Program-made: the position numbers and the translations under genes | Notes under the pieces: generated by a model | Databases searched by the model: none | What the model saw: the letters and a program-made list of their open reading frames with translations, nothing else | Told to the model about the DNA's origin: nothing | In this document: piece after piece, positions 42,133 to 53,548 of the stretch | Numbering within the stretch: the stretch's first letter is position 1 | How the letters are laid out: every line of letters starts with the position of its first letter | Source: Glebionis coronaria | Lineage: Eukaryota; Streptophyta; Magnoliopsida; Asterales; Asteraceae | Length of the DNA stretch: 64,000 nt | Reading direction: 5' to 3' | Assembly (NCBI GenBank): GCA_025667525.1 | Contig: CM046881.1 | Location: 31,507,580 to 31,571,579, forward strand

Positions 42133-45100
42133 TCTAACATCCCATTTTGGTAAATAGAATGTCACGCGTGATTATGACGTGTTATCAAAGCATACAAGGT
42201 AAATGTCTTAAAAACATTAAATGACCATGAAAGGAAATACCAGAAACAAACATCAGTACCCCAAGTATAAGCTCATCACACACAAACATAAGTACTATAA
42301 AGGAAAAGGACTAAACAATGTCCAAATAAATAAGTAGCAAAATGTATGATGAAATGCATAAAGCCGAGTAGGCTTGATAGCTTCCAATCCATACGCGCGT
42401 ACACTTAAAGTCTACGAGCGCCCTTGAGTACCTGCCGTTTGGGAACATGAAAGGAAAACGGCTGAGCATAACGCTCAGTGCATGGATATACAAGCATAGC
42501 ATGGAATAACGTAAGAATAAAGACTAATAGCAGCGGAATAGTATAAGTTCTAAGCAATCTGGAATCATGTTCATAAAACTGGTTTTACAGTTTGAAAAGA
42601 CTTATGTTTCTATGAAAATCTGTATTAACTAGTCAAATAACCCATATAGGTCATGAGGTTCCATCGCGCATGAATACTTGGAGGGGAGAAATTGTCATGC
42701 AATTAGAGGGGTTGCCTTTAATTAAATAGTCTAGGTAGGAGGGATCAGCTCCTAGTGAAGGATGCAAGGCTCACATCGCATTCACTCTGATAATACTTAT
42801 AAACATGTAACTAGGATGCACCCATACGCTCCACATGATAAGATAATATAATGGCCAAAGCTGAAAGGGACGCCACGAGCAATCACTTCGACGTGGGGAA
42901 GTCATAACACTGGTGCCTCCAATGTTATGGTTATGGTACCTCCATAACTAGGTGACATGGGTCATGCATGTATATGGCTTAGGCTCTTAAACTAACATAA
43001 GTTATAAAACATATAAAATAAATACTTGAAAAACAGTTGGCTGCAAACGGAGAATCCTAATAAGGAAAGAATGTCCATACTGAAGGGACGGGAAATCCGT
43101 ACCTTATGTCCGGTGAACGAAGAAGACGAAAGAATGAATGTTCTACTTCGATCTCACTAATGCTACATGAATAGGATACATGTATAAGTATTCTGTTTAC
43201 TAAGTACTTAACTGATTATATCGTGTCTTAGCTTATTTTATATGTTCATGTCTTGTTTTACGGATTTTAAGGTTATGTTGTGTTTATCATGTATTCTATG
43301 TATTCTGATTAAGTATTACTTGTATTTATTGTATTATTATACTTGTTGTGTAATAATAAGTAACTTTCTAAAAAGAGCAGGTTTCCTAAAATAGAAAGTT
43401 TCCAAAAATAGAAAGTTTCTAAAAATAGATTAACATCTTAAAATATATCAGTTTCTAAAAATAGAAAGTTTGCAAAAATAGTAAGTTTCCTGAATTAGAA
43501 AGTTTCCATATTTACAATTAAGCTGAATTAATAAGCTAACAATATAAGCTTAAGTTTACTGGTTAAATGACATAAGTCATGTGATTATTTGTATAGTTTA
43601 TTAATAATATCATGTTAATTAAATAAACTATATGTTATATGATTTAATTAAATATAAGCATGATTTAATTAAATTAAGGTGTATAAAATACTTAGGTTAA
43701 ACATGTATTAATATTGTATTAATTATAACCTAAGTCATGTTTATTAATTAATTATATTCTATGTCTTAATAATTAATTAATACTATAGTCTAAATTAAAT
43801 AAATAAATACTTAGGTTACAACATGTATTATTTAATAAATAATAATTAACCTAAGTCCATTATTAATTAAATTAATTATAAGTCATATTTAATTAATTTA
43901 ATATCTTGTTAAAAATAATAACTTGTAAAATGAAAAAATACTTGTACAATTTTAGTCATGAACCGAACCTGTGAATTTAATTTAGACATCGCGTGAACCA
44001 GACTGGAAACACCATGAACCGGACCAAACAACCACCCCTTAACAATGGCAAACCGGATCGGCAGGTTGCCACTACTAGGGTAATATCACCACCGGCTGCC
44101 GCCGGTGGTTCCTCTCTTAGCTAGCCGCTGAACACAGTAGGTTCCCACCGGCTGTGTGCCGGTGGTTACCCCTGCTGCCTTCAGTTCCCCCTGCGTGACC
44201 CAAAACCACCACCGGCTGTGTGTCGTAGGTGGTGGCTGCTTGCTGCCGAGACCCCAACCGAACCACAAGGACACCCCAGCGCGAGTCGGGATCCCTTGTC
44301 CTTGCTGCCGACCGAACCAACACCACCGAGACACTAGATCTCGGTTGGTGGTGCGAACCAAGACACGCCGAGAGCCATGGGGCTCTCGGTTGAGTGTCGG
44401 TCGAGCAAACCAAACCACGAACACTTTTTTATTTACCCCCATGATTAGTTAACATGTTTTTTTATTCTTGTTTTAATAAACCCATGGTTACATGTTCATA
44501 AATAATTAAAAAGAATAAAAGAAAAGGATTTACGGATTACCGAATGCGTGTAATGATTGGAGAACAATAACACGAACACAATGATTGAATTTATTAACCA
44601 AAAAATCAAATAAAACACCACTTGGTGTTTGTTCTTGCCGGCGGCCAAAGAGAGAAAAAAGAAGAGGCTAGGGTTTTTGATTTTCTTGAAAAACTCTGTG
44701 AATGAAAATAGTGTTTCCCCTTTTTGTTATTTTCGTCAAAACAAATATGGGCTTGGCCCTTGTCTCTCTTGGTGTCGTGGCATATGGGGCCCACAAGGAA
44801 AAACCCGAAGTTTTTCCCGTGTTTTAATTTACGTGTTCGTATGTTTGTGTTTTCGTGTTATATTATAATTAAATGTTCGTGTTATCTATAATTACTTGTA
44901 CGTAATGATATTAATCGTATTATATTAATTAAGTAGGTAATTACATGTTTGTGATTCTTACGTTCATGATTTCATGTTTGTGATTATGATTATTATTGTT
45001 AATAATTATCGTGCACTATCACGTACTTAATACTGATCGTGTAATAATACGTACATAACTTCTGTAATTAATAATCGTGACACGTGCTCATGCTATAAAA

Positions 45101-45168
45101 GAAAGGTTTTAATATGTATGTACGTTTACTAAGTGTACTGTTCATGGTATAAGCATGCGGGTTTCAAA
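42133..45168 (-). repeat. 3' LTR of the chromovirus
   Basis: 3036 bp. Ends are decayed (TCTAACATCCC and TTTCAAA) relative to the other copy. It contains ~17-bp GTTTC(C/T)AAAAATAGAAA repeats (43381-43515), TTAATTAA-rich low-complexity sequence (43600-43930), and a GC-rich island (44040-44420). Confidence 0.85.
44090..44415. repeat. GC-rich island with inverted repeats in the LTR
   Basis: CACCGGC...GCCGGTG-type pairs near 44093-44167, and a perfect 9-bp stem CCGAGAGCC-ATGG-GGCTCTCGG at 44368-44389, stand out in an LTR that is otherwise very AT-rich. The same hairpin is present in the other LTR near 55768-55790. The open frames through it on both strands (for example 44086-44442) look like composition effects. 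Confidence 0.7.
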
Positions 45169-45183
45169 ACTCTTCCCCCCTAT
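45169..45183 (-). promoter_or_regulatory. Polypurine tract of the chromovirus
   Basis: The plus strand reads ACTCTTCCCCCC after the LTR, a GGGGGGAAGAGT tract on the coding strand. The second copy is at 56572-56586. Confidence 0.75.
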
Positions 45184-45243
45184 AAAGAACATATCGTCCC
45201 CGAATTATAGATAAAATAAACTGAAAGAGGAACATACCCGAAT

Positions 45244-48024
45244 TCAAAACTTGAAATGAGGGTAAGAAGCCCGGATAGATTCCTCTGTTTCCCAAGTGGC
45301 TTCCCGCTCGGTATGATCCCTCCAAAGGATTTTGACGAATGGAATCGTCTTCTTCCTCATGACTCGTTCTTGCCTGTCAAGAACTCGTTCAGGTTCCTCT
45401 ATGAAGGTAAGATCTTCACGAATCAGTTCCAGTGCATACTGAACCATGTGAAGGGGATGATAATTGTACCCTCTAAGTAAGGACACACGGAAAGCGTAAT
45501 GAACGTGAGAAAGTTGCTAAGGTAACGCTAAACGATAAGATACTTCACCGACTCGCTCGATGATATCAAACGGTCCGATGAACCGAGGACTGAGTTTCCC
45601 TTTGATTCTGAAACGCCTAACACCACGTGCCGGTGATACCTTAAGAAAGACGTGATCTCCTACATTGAAATGTAAGTCCCTACGATGCTTGTCGGCATAA
45701 CTCTTCTGACGTGTATGAGCTTCCTTTAATTTCTGCTTAGCTACAGCGACCTTCTCGTTGGTCAACTCTATCACCTCCGGTCCTTTAAGTGTTCGCTCAC
45801 CAACCTGATCCCAGCAAATTGGGGCGCGACACTTCCTACCATACAACATCTCGAATGGTGCACACTTAATGCTGGCGTGCCAACTATTGTTGTATGCAAA
45901 CTCTACTAAACAGATATAATCATCCTTGTCTTCTGTCCACTCCAATGCACATGCTCAGAGCGTGTCTTCCAATCTCCGAATAGTTCGCTCCGATTGTCTG
46001 TCTGTTTGAGGATGAAAAGCCGTGCTAAGCTTAAGTTTTGTACCCCAAGCTTTCTGCAGACTCTTCCAAAATCGCGAAGTGAACCGATGATCTCTGTCCG
46101 AGAAGATACTAGATGGAGCACCATGAAGTCTCATGATCTCCTTCTTGTAAGTATCGGCGAGTTTGCTGACCAGATCATCCTTGCGGGTCGGTAAGAAATG
46201 AGCTGACTTAGTAAATCGATCAACGATAACCCAAATCGCATCATGCCTCCTCTTTGTCTACGGAAGACCGGTAACAAAATCCATGGTGATCTTGTCCCAC
46301 TTCTACTCTGGAATTTCTAACGGTTGTAGTAAACCACTAGACCGCTGATGCTCGATCTTAACCTGCTGGCAGGTAAGACATTTGGAGACATAAGTCGCAA
46401 CATCCTGTTTCATACCACTCCACCAAAAGTACTGCTTGATGTCGTGGTACATCTTGGTTGAACCAGGATGAATTGAGAATGGGGAGCTATGAGCTTCAGC
46501 TAATAACGCTTCCCTGAGTGTAAGATCATCAGGAACACAAAGTCTGGTGCCCTGCCATAAGATACCATCGTCATCCAACCGAAACTCCGTTTATTGTTCC
46601 AAGTTCTGAATGATCGCCTAAATTTCACCATCATCCTTCTGAGCTTCCTAGATCCTAGAGAGTAACTCAGGTTCCACTCTAAGATTAGCCCAATAATCAT
46701 GCTGTCCACGTACCATGATCTCAATGTCTAGTCGCTCCAAGTCTCTTATAATCTCTTCCTCAATCTTAATGTCGTTGATCATACCGGACTTTCTACTAAG
46801 TGCATCTGCCACTACATTCGCCTTGCCGGGATGATACTGCAGATTAATGTCCCATAATCCTTCAATAGCTCTAACCATCTTCTCTGTCTCATATTCAGTT
46901 CACGTTGAGTGAAGATGTATTTCAGGCTCTTGTGATTTGTGAAGATATCACATGATTCTCCATACAAGTAGTGCCTCCATATCTTCAATGCAAACACGAC
47001 TACTGCAAGTTCCAAGTCATCCGTAGGGTAGTTCTCTTCATAAGGCTTAAGCTGTCGTGATGCGTAAGCAATCACTTTCCCATGTTGCATGAGAACACAG
47101 CCAAGTCCCTTCCCTGAAGCATCACTGTAGATTTGAAATCCATCTATAGTACAGTACGAAGATGGTCTTCGTGTTCCTCTTCTGATTTAGAGAAAATCAG
47201 AATGTCGTCAATGAAGACAATGACGAAATTTTCCAGGAACTCATGGAAGATACGGTTCATCAAGTCCATGAAAACAGTTGGAGCATTGGTAAGGCCAAAA
47301 GGTATGACTACAAATTCCTAGTGCCCATAGCGTGTACGGAAAACAGTCTTGGCGATGTCCTGCTCTTTAACCCGTAACTGATGATAGCCCGACCTCAGAT
47401 CAATCTTGGAGAAGTGTTTGGCCCCTTGGAGTTGGTCAAACAAGTCGTTAATGCGTGGCAACTGATATCTATTCCTGATGGTGATCTTATTAAGCTCACG
47501 ATAATCTATGCACAGACACATGTTGTCGTCCTTCTTCTTTAGAAACAGAACATGTGCGCCACATGGAGAAGCACTAGGTCGAATGAAACTGCGTTCTAAC
47601 AGTTCCTGCAGTTGTTCCTTTAACTCCTTCAGCTCTATTGGAGCCATTCGATAAGGAGCCTTGGAAATTGGCTCAGCTCCTGAGATGAGCTTAATATTAA
47701 ACTCCACTTCATGAGCAGGTGGTATGCCCAGAAGTTCTTTTGGAAACACGTCTGGGAATTCTGAAACGATCGGCTGATTCTGGATGGATGGAGATTCAGC
47801 CTCCAAATCATGAATAGTACAAGATAGCCCTCACAACCATGTGACAGTAGTGCACGTGCTTGTAAGGTTGAAATTATTTGTACAGACCTTCCGGGTACGA
47901 ACCCGTTGTGAATGTACTCTAGTGCATTTACATCACCGAAGATGACCCGATATGTATGGCAGTCAATGGTGGCGTGATGTTTGGATAGCCAATCCATGCC
48001 CAATATCATGTAAAAGTCGCACAT
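45244..48024 (-). pseudogene. Chromovirus pol, decayed
   Basis: Minus-strand Pol in several frames. Protease remnant ILGMDWLSKHHATIDC near 47970-48015. RT: 47318-47806 with [38 protein letters not shown] and [10 protein letters not shown], a TAG after the YGH segment, then the catalytic [11 protein letters not shown] near 47195-47228. RNase H: 46812-47090 ([21 protein letters not shown]) and [17 protein letters not shown] near 46790-46840. Integrase: HHCC finger (46370-46480), core with IFSDRDHRF near 46090-46115 and NNSWHASI near 45880, GPY/F module LSPRFIGPFDII near 45570, and a chromodomain-like end KILWRDHTEREATWE before the stop at 45244. Several stops and shifts. The protease is cut at 48024 by a nested element. 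Confidence 0.85.
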
Positions 48025-48307
48025 TGTTGGAAATTCACTTTTTGTGACGACATTTAAGAATTCCCATTAGTTATCATAGTCACTCACGCAATGACTAGAC
48101 TAGGAAACTATGTATAGTGTAGGCGCATGAGTGACTATATATACCCCTCCAAGGCTTCCAAGGAGGGGCTGTTGTTTGTGTTTTTCCCATTCTTATATTA
48201 TACATTTTCTCTTTCTTTACACACACAACCTCTCTATCTCCATCCATGTCTACCACCACCATATACCACCCAACTAGACCACCAGATCCATAAATGGCAA
48301 ACCCACA
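48025..48307 (+). repeat. 5' LTR of the nested noncoding element
   Basis: 283 bp from TGTTGGAAATTCAC to AACCCACA. A CTATATATACCCC box near 48136-48148 is a likely TATA region. CTTCCAAGGAGGGG follows it. Confidence 0.85.
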
Positions 48308-48309
48308 AT

Positions 48310-48321
48310 TGGCATCAGAGC
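48310..48321 (+). promoter_or_regulatory. Primer-binding site of the nested element
   Basis: TGGCATCAGAGC, a one-base variant of the tRNA-Met site, two bases after the LTR. Confidence 0.8.
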
Positions 48322-51300
48322 TACGGTTCAATCCTTGGATCGTCGTGTTTTTTTGTTATTGATTTTGGTGGTCTAAATTTTTTTTGTCTTGAATATGTTC
48401 TAAATTTTTTGTCACGATGTCTTTCTGTCACATTTATTGTCTCACTGCTTTGTTTTGTTGTCCAAACAGTCACAGTTTTTTTTGTGTTGTCATATGTGGT
48501 ATCATCTTTCTGGTATTCTTGATTATCCTACTGGTTCATATGTCCACTGGTTTCATTTTTTGAATCTGGTCAAAATCTATTTTTTTTTCTCAAGTCACTT
48601 ATGTCTTTTGTGAAGATGAAGATGATGGCCAGTATTTTCATATTCGAATACTGGTAAAAAGGACGGTGTTTGCTTCAACCACAGACCTAGTTTAAAAGTT
48701 AACTTTTGGGTTTTTCTGGTATTTTTTTATGTAGATGAAGATGAAAACAAGATCCAAAAATGCCCAGATCCTGAAAATCCGGAAAGGACATATTACACAT
48801 TCCGATCGGAATATTACGATCGCAAAAACCAAGGGTTTCTACATTGCGATCGAACATTCTAATAGCATATTTTGCGATGCGAGCATTGCGATGGCTTTGC
48901 GATGCGAGCATTGCGATGGCTTTGCGATGCGAGCATTGCGATGGCTTTGCGATGCGAACATTGCGATGGCTTTGCGATGCGAACATTGTGATGGTTAAGA
49001 AAACATTGCGATGACTTTTTTTAAGAAAAGATTGTGACAGTTTAACATAACCCGAAAACTCAGTTTACTCCAACCTTATTACTCCACAATCAACTCCAAC
49101 ATCAAGTCAACATCTAACTTATTCCCATAGACACCTAACCCTCTATATATCAGCACAAGACTCAAAAATCATAAAAACAGAAAATATATAAATCTCAGAT
49201 TCATTTTTTTCGTGTTTAGACATGCAAGCCAAGATCTAATCATGTACACGAAATTAAATTTATTATCATAGATCCATGTTTGGTTTACCCAATTCAATTT
49301 TCAAAATGAAACAAGATTTATAACAAAATTGTTATGATCTATTTGTTTCTTTCGTTAATTATCAACGTGACATCGAATCACGTAAAAACCTACCCGAGAC
49401 CAATTATTTGATCTAGTCACCTTATCTTCGTGGCTACGTCTTCGTACGTGGCTGATTAGAAGCAAATCAAAAATAAACATTGGCTAGCTTTTATTTGAGA
49501 TTCGTATGATCTAAATTAGATTGGGTTTGTTTATGTGAATGATGATATTGGAATCAATTGTAATGTTAAGATTTATATTGATGAATGTGCTTTGGATCTG
49601 TGATTTATCTGCGATGGTTTCAAGGGGTCGTTTGATGAAAGAGTCAGAGGTTGGTATGAGTGATTAGGGTTGAGATAATTTAGGGTTAGTGGGGGCTTAT
49701 ATATCCACTAAATATGGATTGGGTTTTTCACACATTCCACAAGTAATATATTTGTGTCAATGGCATGGGCCATACTACATTGCATAGTATATGTCACAAT
49801 GGGTGGGTGTAACGTGTATACCATATTTACATTTGATTGTAGTAACTTGGACACGTGCAATGGGCCACCAATTATCATATAATTCATAAATGGTTGTAGC
49901 ATCTAGAATCATAAGTAAATTTTATAATTATCAACCATTTACTTGGCTTTCGTGCAATGTGCTTCAAATGGTTAATTCGTGTATACCACCGTTAACACAT
50001 ATGTTAATGGGTATGCTACAAATAAACATTTGCCGTATCAGTGTGTTATGAAAATTGGGTCTCGTATTTGTTTCTTGTACAAGATGTGGATTCGAATTTC
50101 GTAACCTCATATATTTGGATATTGAAGATTTTATGAGCCGGATAAAGATGTGAGGTGGACAGGCCGGTCACTAAATTAATCCAAGGCATATAGTGGGCCG
50201 ATTATTTTTTTTGCAATCGATTCGGAATGACCATTTATATATCCGAATGTTGCAAAATTAATCATAGCGGATTAGTTGGGTTACGGTATAATCGGATTGA
50301 GTCGGGTATTTCGAAAGTGTCAAGTTTTAAAATATCTGACGGACAAAGACAAAGTGATTAGACAAATTGACGAGACAATGTGACTAGATTTATTTTGACG
50401 AGATCGAAATAAATGGCTATATTTTTAGTGGCTACGGATTTTGTGATCGGGTATTCTTATTTGAAGTTGAAAACGAAATTTTCGAAGGCGTGCACTTATT
50501 TTATCTTTGAAAGATAACTTGTTCGTGCTTAATCTTCGAATGAAGATTTGTTTATCTAGTTTCTGGGTTTGGGGTGGTTGGTTGATGACCCGGTTAACTA
50601 TCACTTTAATGAGCTACATTGTTGTACTCAGTGTCACGCGCATAGTCGGCGTGGATAATTTCAAGAGGTGTCGTGCTTATATACTTCTTCAGTAATGTAT
50701 AGGGTACTAAGAGATTTCTCCACCGTTCCTCATTCAACAATAGTGCAAGCTTAAGTCACAAGATCGAGGGATTCTTATTCAGTTTCACGTTTGATATATC
50801 TTGTTCATTCCATCAGTGGTCACTTCAAATTACCTACAAGGGGGTTGGTAAAGATAGCCATGGAGAGCTTATGAGTAGAGAATTTCGATCAGCAACTGAT
50901 TCTCACAAAATATATAATTCATCTTATTTATTATTCTCACGAGATTTCAGGTACATGTGCGTACGATTTATTGTTGGTTCCGAGGTTTCGAAACCATCAA
51001 GGGGGAAGAAGAAGAAGACATATTGAACGCACAACGAGTACACATATTAAACTTCATACCTTCTTTTGATTTGAAGACATTCCGGGAAGACATTTGTCAT
51101 AACTGCAGAGAAAATCAGTGTTTTAACTCGTGGCGTTATCAGTCTCTAAACGGTACACTATTGTTTGATGTCTAATTGTTTTGATGTTGCAATTATTCAT
51201 CATCATTATCCTATATGGAGAGATATGCACTTCCGGGACTTAATTGAATCTGGTGCATCTCCGGAAGAAGATATAAGCATTTCTGGGACTTAATTGACTC

Positions 51301-51929
51301 TGGCGTTACGATGTCAACTTCATGCATGGGATAAAGTGTCTACTTCAGTATTTGATCTTCATACATGGGATTGGTTTACTTTCTTCAACTACGTGGGGGA
51401 AGAAATGTCTTGATTCTTTCTAGTATGCATAACTTGAACTTTCAGGGGGAAGAAAAATTCAGAAGAATTATTCAAGCGTGAGAAATACGTTGTTGATCTA
51501 CTTGGTGTGCCCCAAACTTTCAATCACTCATAGCAACATTATCATTTCATATGATGGGGTTTGCTTGTTAAATTCCGTTGTGTGCTTAATCATTCTAAGC
51601 TTTATTGAAAGCTTTGAAATTGCTCATGAGGATTGTTGGTTTAGGGGGAAGCTATTAAAAGATTATACATTAATTTTATGTGGCATGAATTAGGGGGAAG
51701 TTAATTCAGAAGCTTCTCCTTAACCAGAAGTATATAAGTTACGTAGCTCGTGTCGTTACAGTATTTCTACTACAAGTTACTACAAAGATGCGTCGTTTTG
51801 AAGTGAAGACTTTAAGTCAAAGGCCTCAGAATACATCATTAGCATTGGACTCTTCATGAAAGATTTTGTTCTTAATCATTATGTACTTGTTAGGAAAAAT
51901 ATTGTAAGGAATTCTACACGTCGTCCCAT
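48322..51929 (+). other. Noncoding internal region of the nested element
   Basis: 3.6 kb without credible coding sequence. It has a 14-bp palindrome ATTCCGATCGGAAT at 48799-48812, a 25-bp tandem array (48874-48998), and six GGGGGAAG motifs between 51001 and 51937. Short frames at 50507-50695, 50957-51175 and 51478-51693 match nothing I recognise. Confidence 0.7.
48874..48998 (+). repeat. 25-bp tandem array
   Basis: Nearly five copies of GCGATGCGAGCATTGCGATG-GCTTT, starting at 48874, 48899, 48924, 48949 and 48974. The open frames across it are repeat artefacts. Confidence 0.92.
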
Positions 51930-51939
51930 GGGGGAAGAT
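51930..51939 (+). promoter_or_regulatory. Polypurine tract of the nested element
   Basis: GGGGGAAGAT abuts the 3' LTR. The same GGGGGAAG occurs five more times upstream (51001, 51395, 51445, 51644, 51693). Confidence 0.8.
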
Positions 51940-52214
51940 TGTTGGAAATTCACTTTATGTGACGACATATAAGAATTCCCATTAGTTATCATAGTCACTC
52001 ACGCAACGACTAGACTAGAAAACTATGTATAGTGTAGGCGCGTGAATGACTATATATACCCCTTCAAGGCTTCCAAGGAGGGGTTGTTGTTTGTGTTTTT
52101 CCCATTCTCATTTTATACATTTTCTCTTTCTTTACACACACAACCTCTCTATCTCCATCCATGGCTACCACCACCATATACCACACAACTAGACCACCGG
52201 ATCCATAAATGGCA
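51940..52214 (+). repeat. 3' LTR of the nested element, right end missing
   Basis: 275 bp matching the 5' LTR up to AAATGGCA. The last nine bases of the 5' copy are absent, and chromovirus gag sequence follows directly. Confidence 0.85.
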
Positions 52215-53100
52215 TGGCCCTGGGTGCCTATGGTTGCAGGTAGTGCAGAGAGGGTGGGTATACCCTCCAGCATGTGCCCTTGCTGGTTGGGAGCCTGTTG
52301 GGAAAAGTACACATGAGACATGGTTTATAGGTACAAAAGGACAATGCGAAAAATCGTAAGACATAATAATAGTGATAGCTGTACGGTTAGGCTGTGAACC
52401 TCTTCGGTCCTGCTGCCTTCCGTTACCATGATTCCTGGTAGAAGATGCTAAAGTGTCGGAATTATGAATCATAACGTGTAACATAAGAAATGAGTAAGTT
52501 TAGGGACCTGCTGTTGTTGGAGTTTCCAGCGTTGTTACGGTAATTATCATTACCCTTGGGCTGAGTAGGCTGTTGCTGAGTAGCCGGTTGAGACCGGTCC
52601 CCAGTCTTCTGCCTGATAGATGCAGTTTCAAGAGAAGGATAAATATTGGATAGTACTTAATGAATTTGAAATGATCACCGCTGAGTGACGAACAAATACC
52701 TCTTTTGGGGTCTCTCTGCTTCCCTGAATTCCTCTCTCTCCTACAGCATCTCCAGCTTACGTGCTGCATCGGCTACTTGTGCCACCGTGTTGGAGGTAGC
52801 ACACACCGGGTTATTGGCGCCCGACGTACGAAGAGCCCAACAAAAGTGGTATGCTTGCTCTTCGGCAGTACCTGCTGCTGCACCAAGAACACCAGCCAAA
52901 TGAAGAAAGCGATGCATGAACTCGTTGTTATTCTTCTCTTTTCTCTGCCTAATCGTGTAGTACTCCCTTGTCAGCCTATCCCACTCAGTCATGGGGACGA
53001 TCTGTGGTAGTGGAGGATTATTGTTGTTTTGGGGGAGGATGGCTTGCATAGCTGCATCGGCAGCTGCACCCATCTCTTGAGCATTGCGTGTGTTCACCAT
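52215..53100 (-). pseudogene. Chromovirus gag, decayed
   Basis: The frame starts MVNTRN near 53100. The core has the MTEWDRLTREYYTIRQRKE segment (normally longer) and FMHRFLHLAG...AEEQAYHFCWALR, then a frame change, a Gln/Asn-rich linker (52500-52620), and a knuckle CTTCNHRHPGPC (52225-52260), of which only the first half is left before the nested element. The region between the first ~20 residues and TEWDRL seems shortened. Not functional. Confidence 0.7.
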
Positions 53101-53527
53101 CTGACAGTATAAAACAAAATGCATGATTAAACTGATTAAAACATAATATATATAAATGAAAAAAAAATTATGCCAATAAATCATGAGAAAAATTTTATGC
53201 ATGAAAACGATGATGAATGCATGGTGCAGTTATAAAAACTTTTATATGCGCGAGGGTAAACGCCTATGGTCAATTCACCCAAAACAAAATACATGGCGAG
53301 GGGATGCCTATGGGTCGGTCCCAAAGTTAAAAGTTTCGATAAAAGCACATGCGACTAAATAGGGTCAGTCCTGTACCAACCATTACTTAGTCATAAACCT
53401 GCGACAATGACATATGACATAATTGTATGAAAACAATGGATGCATGAAAACCGACTGTCAGTTCTAGGAAGACCGCAGTGACTACCTAATAATCACATGT
53501 CATGTTTTGAGAGCCTACAGGTTGAAG
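53101..53527 (-). other. 5' leader of the chromovirus
   Basis: Between the primer-binding site and the gag start. No open frame of note. Confidence 0.6.
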
Positions 53528-53544
53528 CCTTGTCTCTAATACCA
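53528..53544 (-). promoter_or_regulatory. Primer-binding site of the chromovirus
   Basis: The minus strand reads TGGTATTAGAGACAAGG, four bases after the LTR, a tRNA-Met-type site. Confidence 0.8.
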
Positions 53545-53548
53545 TAAT

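Larger units (their letters stand above)
48025..52214 (+). mobile_element. Noncoding LTR element nested in the chromovirus
   Basis: 4.2 kb plus-strand element with ~280-bp LTRs, a primer-binding site and a polypurine tract, but no open frame of any recognisable retrotransposon domain. It must use proteins of another element. The right LTR lacks its last bases, and the flanking chromovirus sequence between Gag knuckle and protease is missing, so no target-site duplication is seen (CACAT left, TGGCC right). Confidence 0.85.

Noticed and set aside
44086..44452. Open frames of ~98-118 residues on both strands in the LTR GC island (and at 55491-55835)
   Set aside because: Long frames on both strands at once reflect GC-rich composition with few stop codons.
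48699..48998. Repetitive peptide frames over the 25-bp array
   Set aside because: Frame without stops comes from the repeat unit only; no conserved start or domain.
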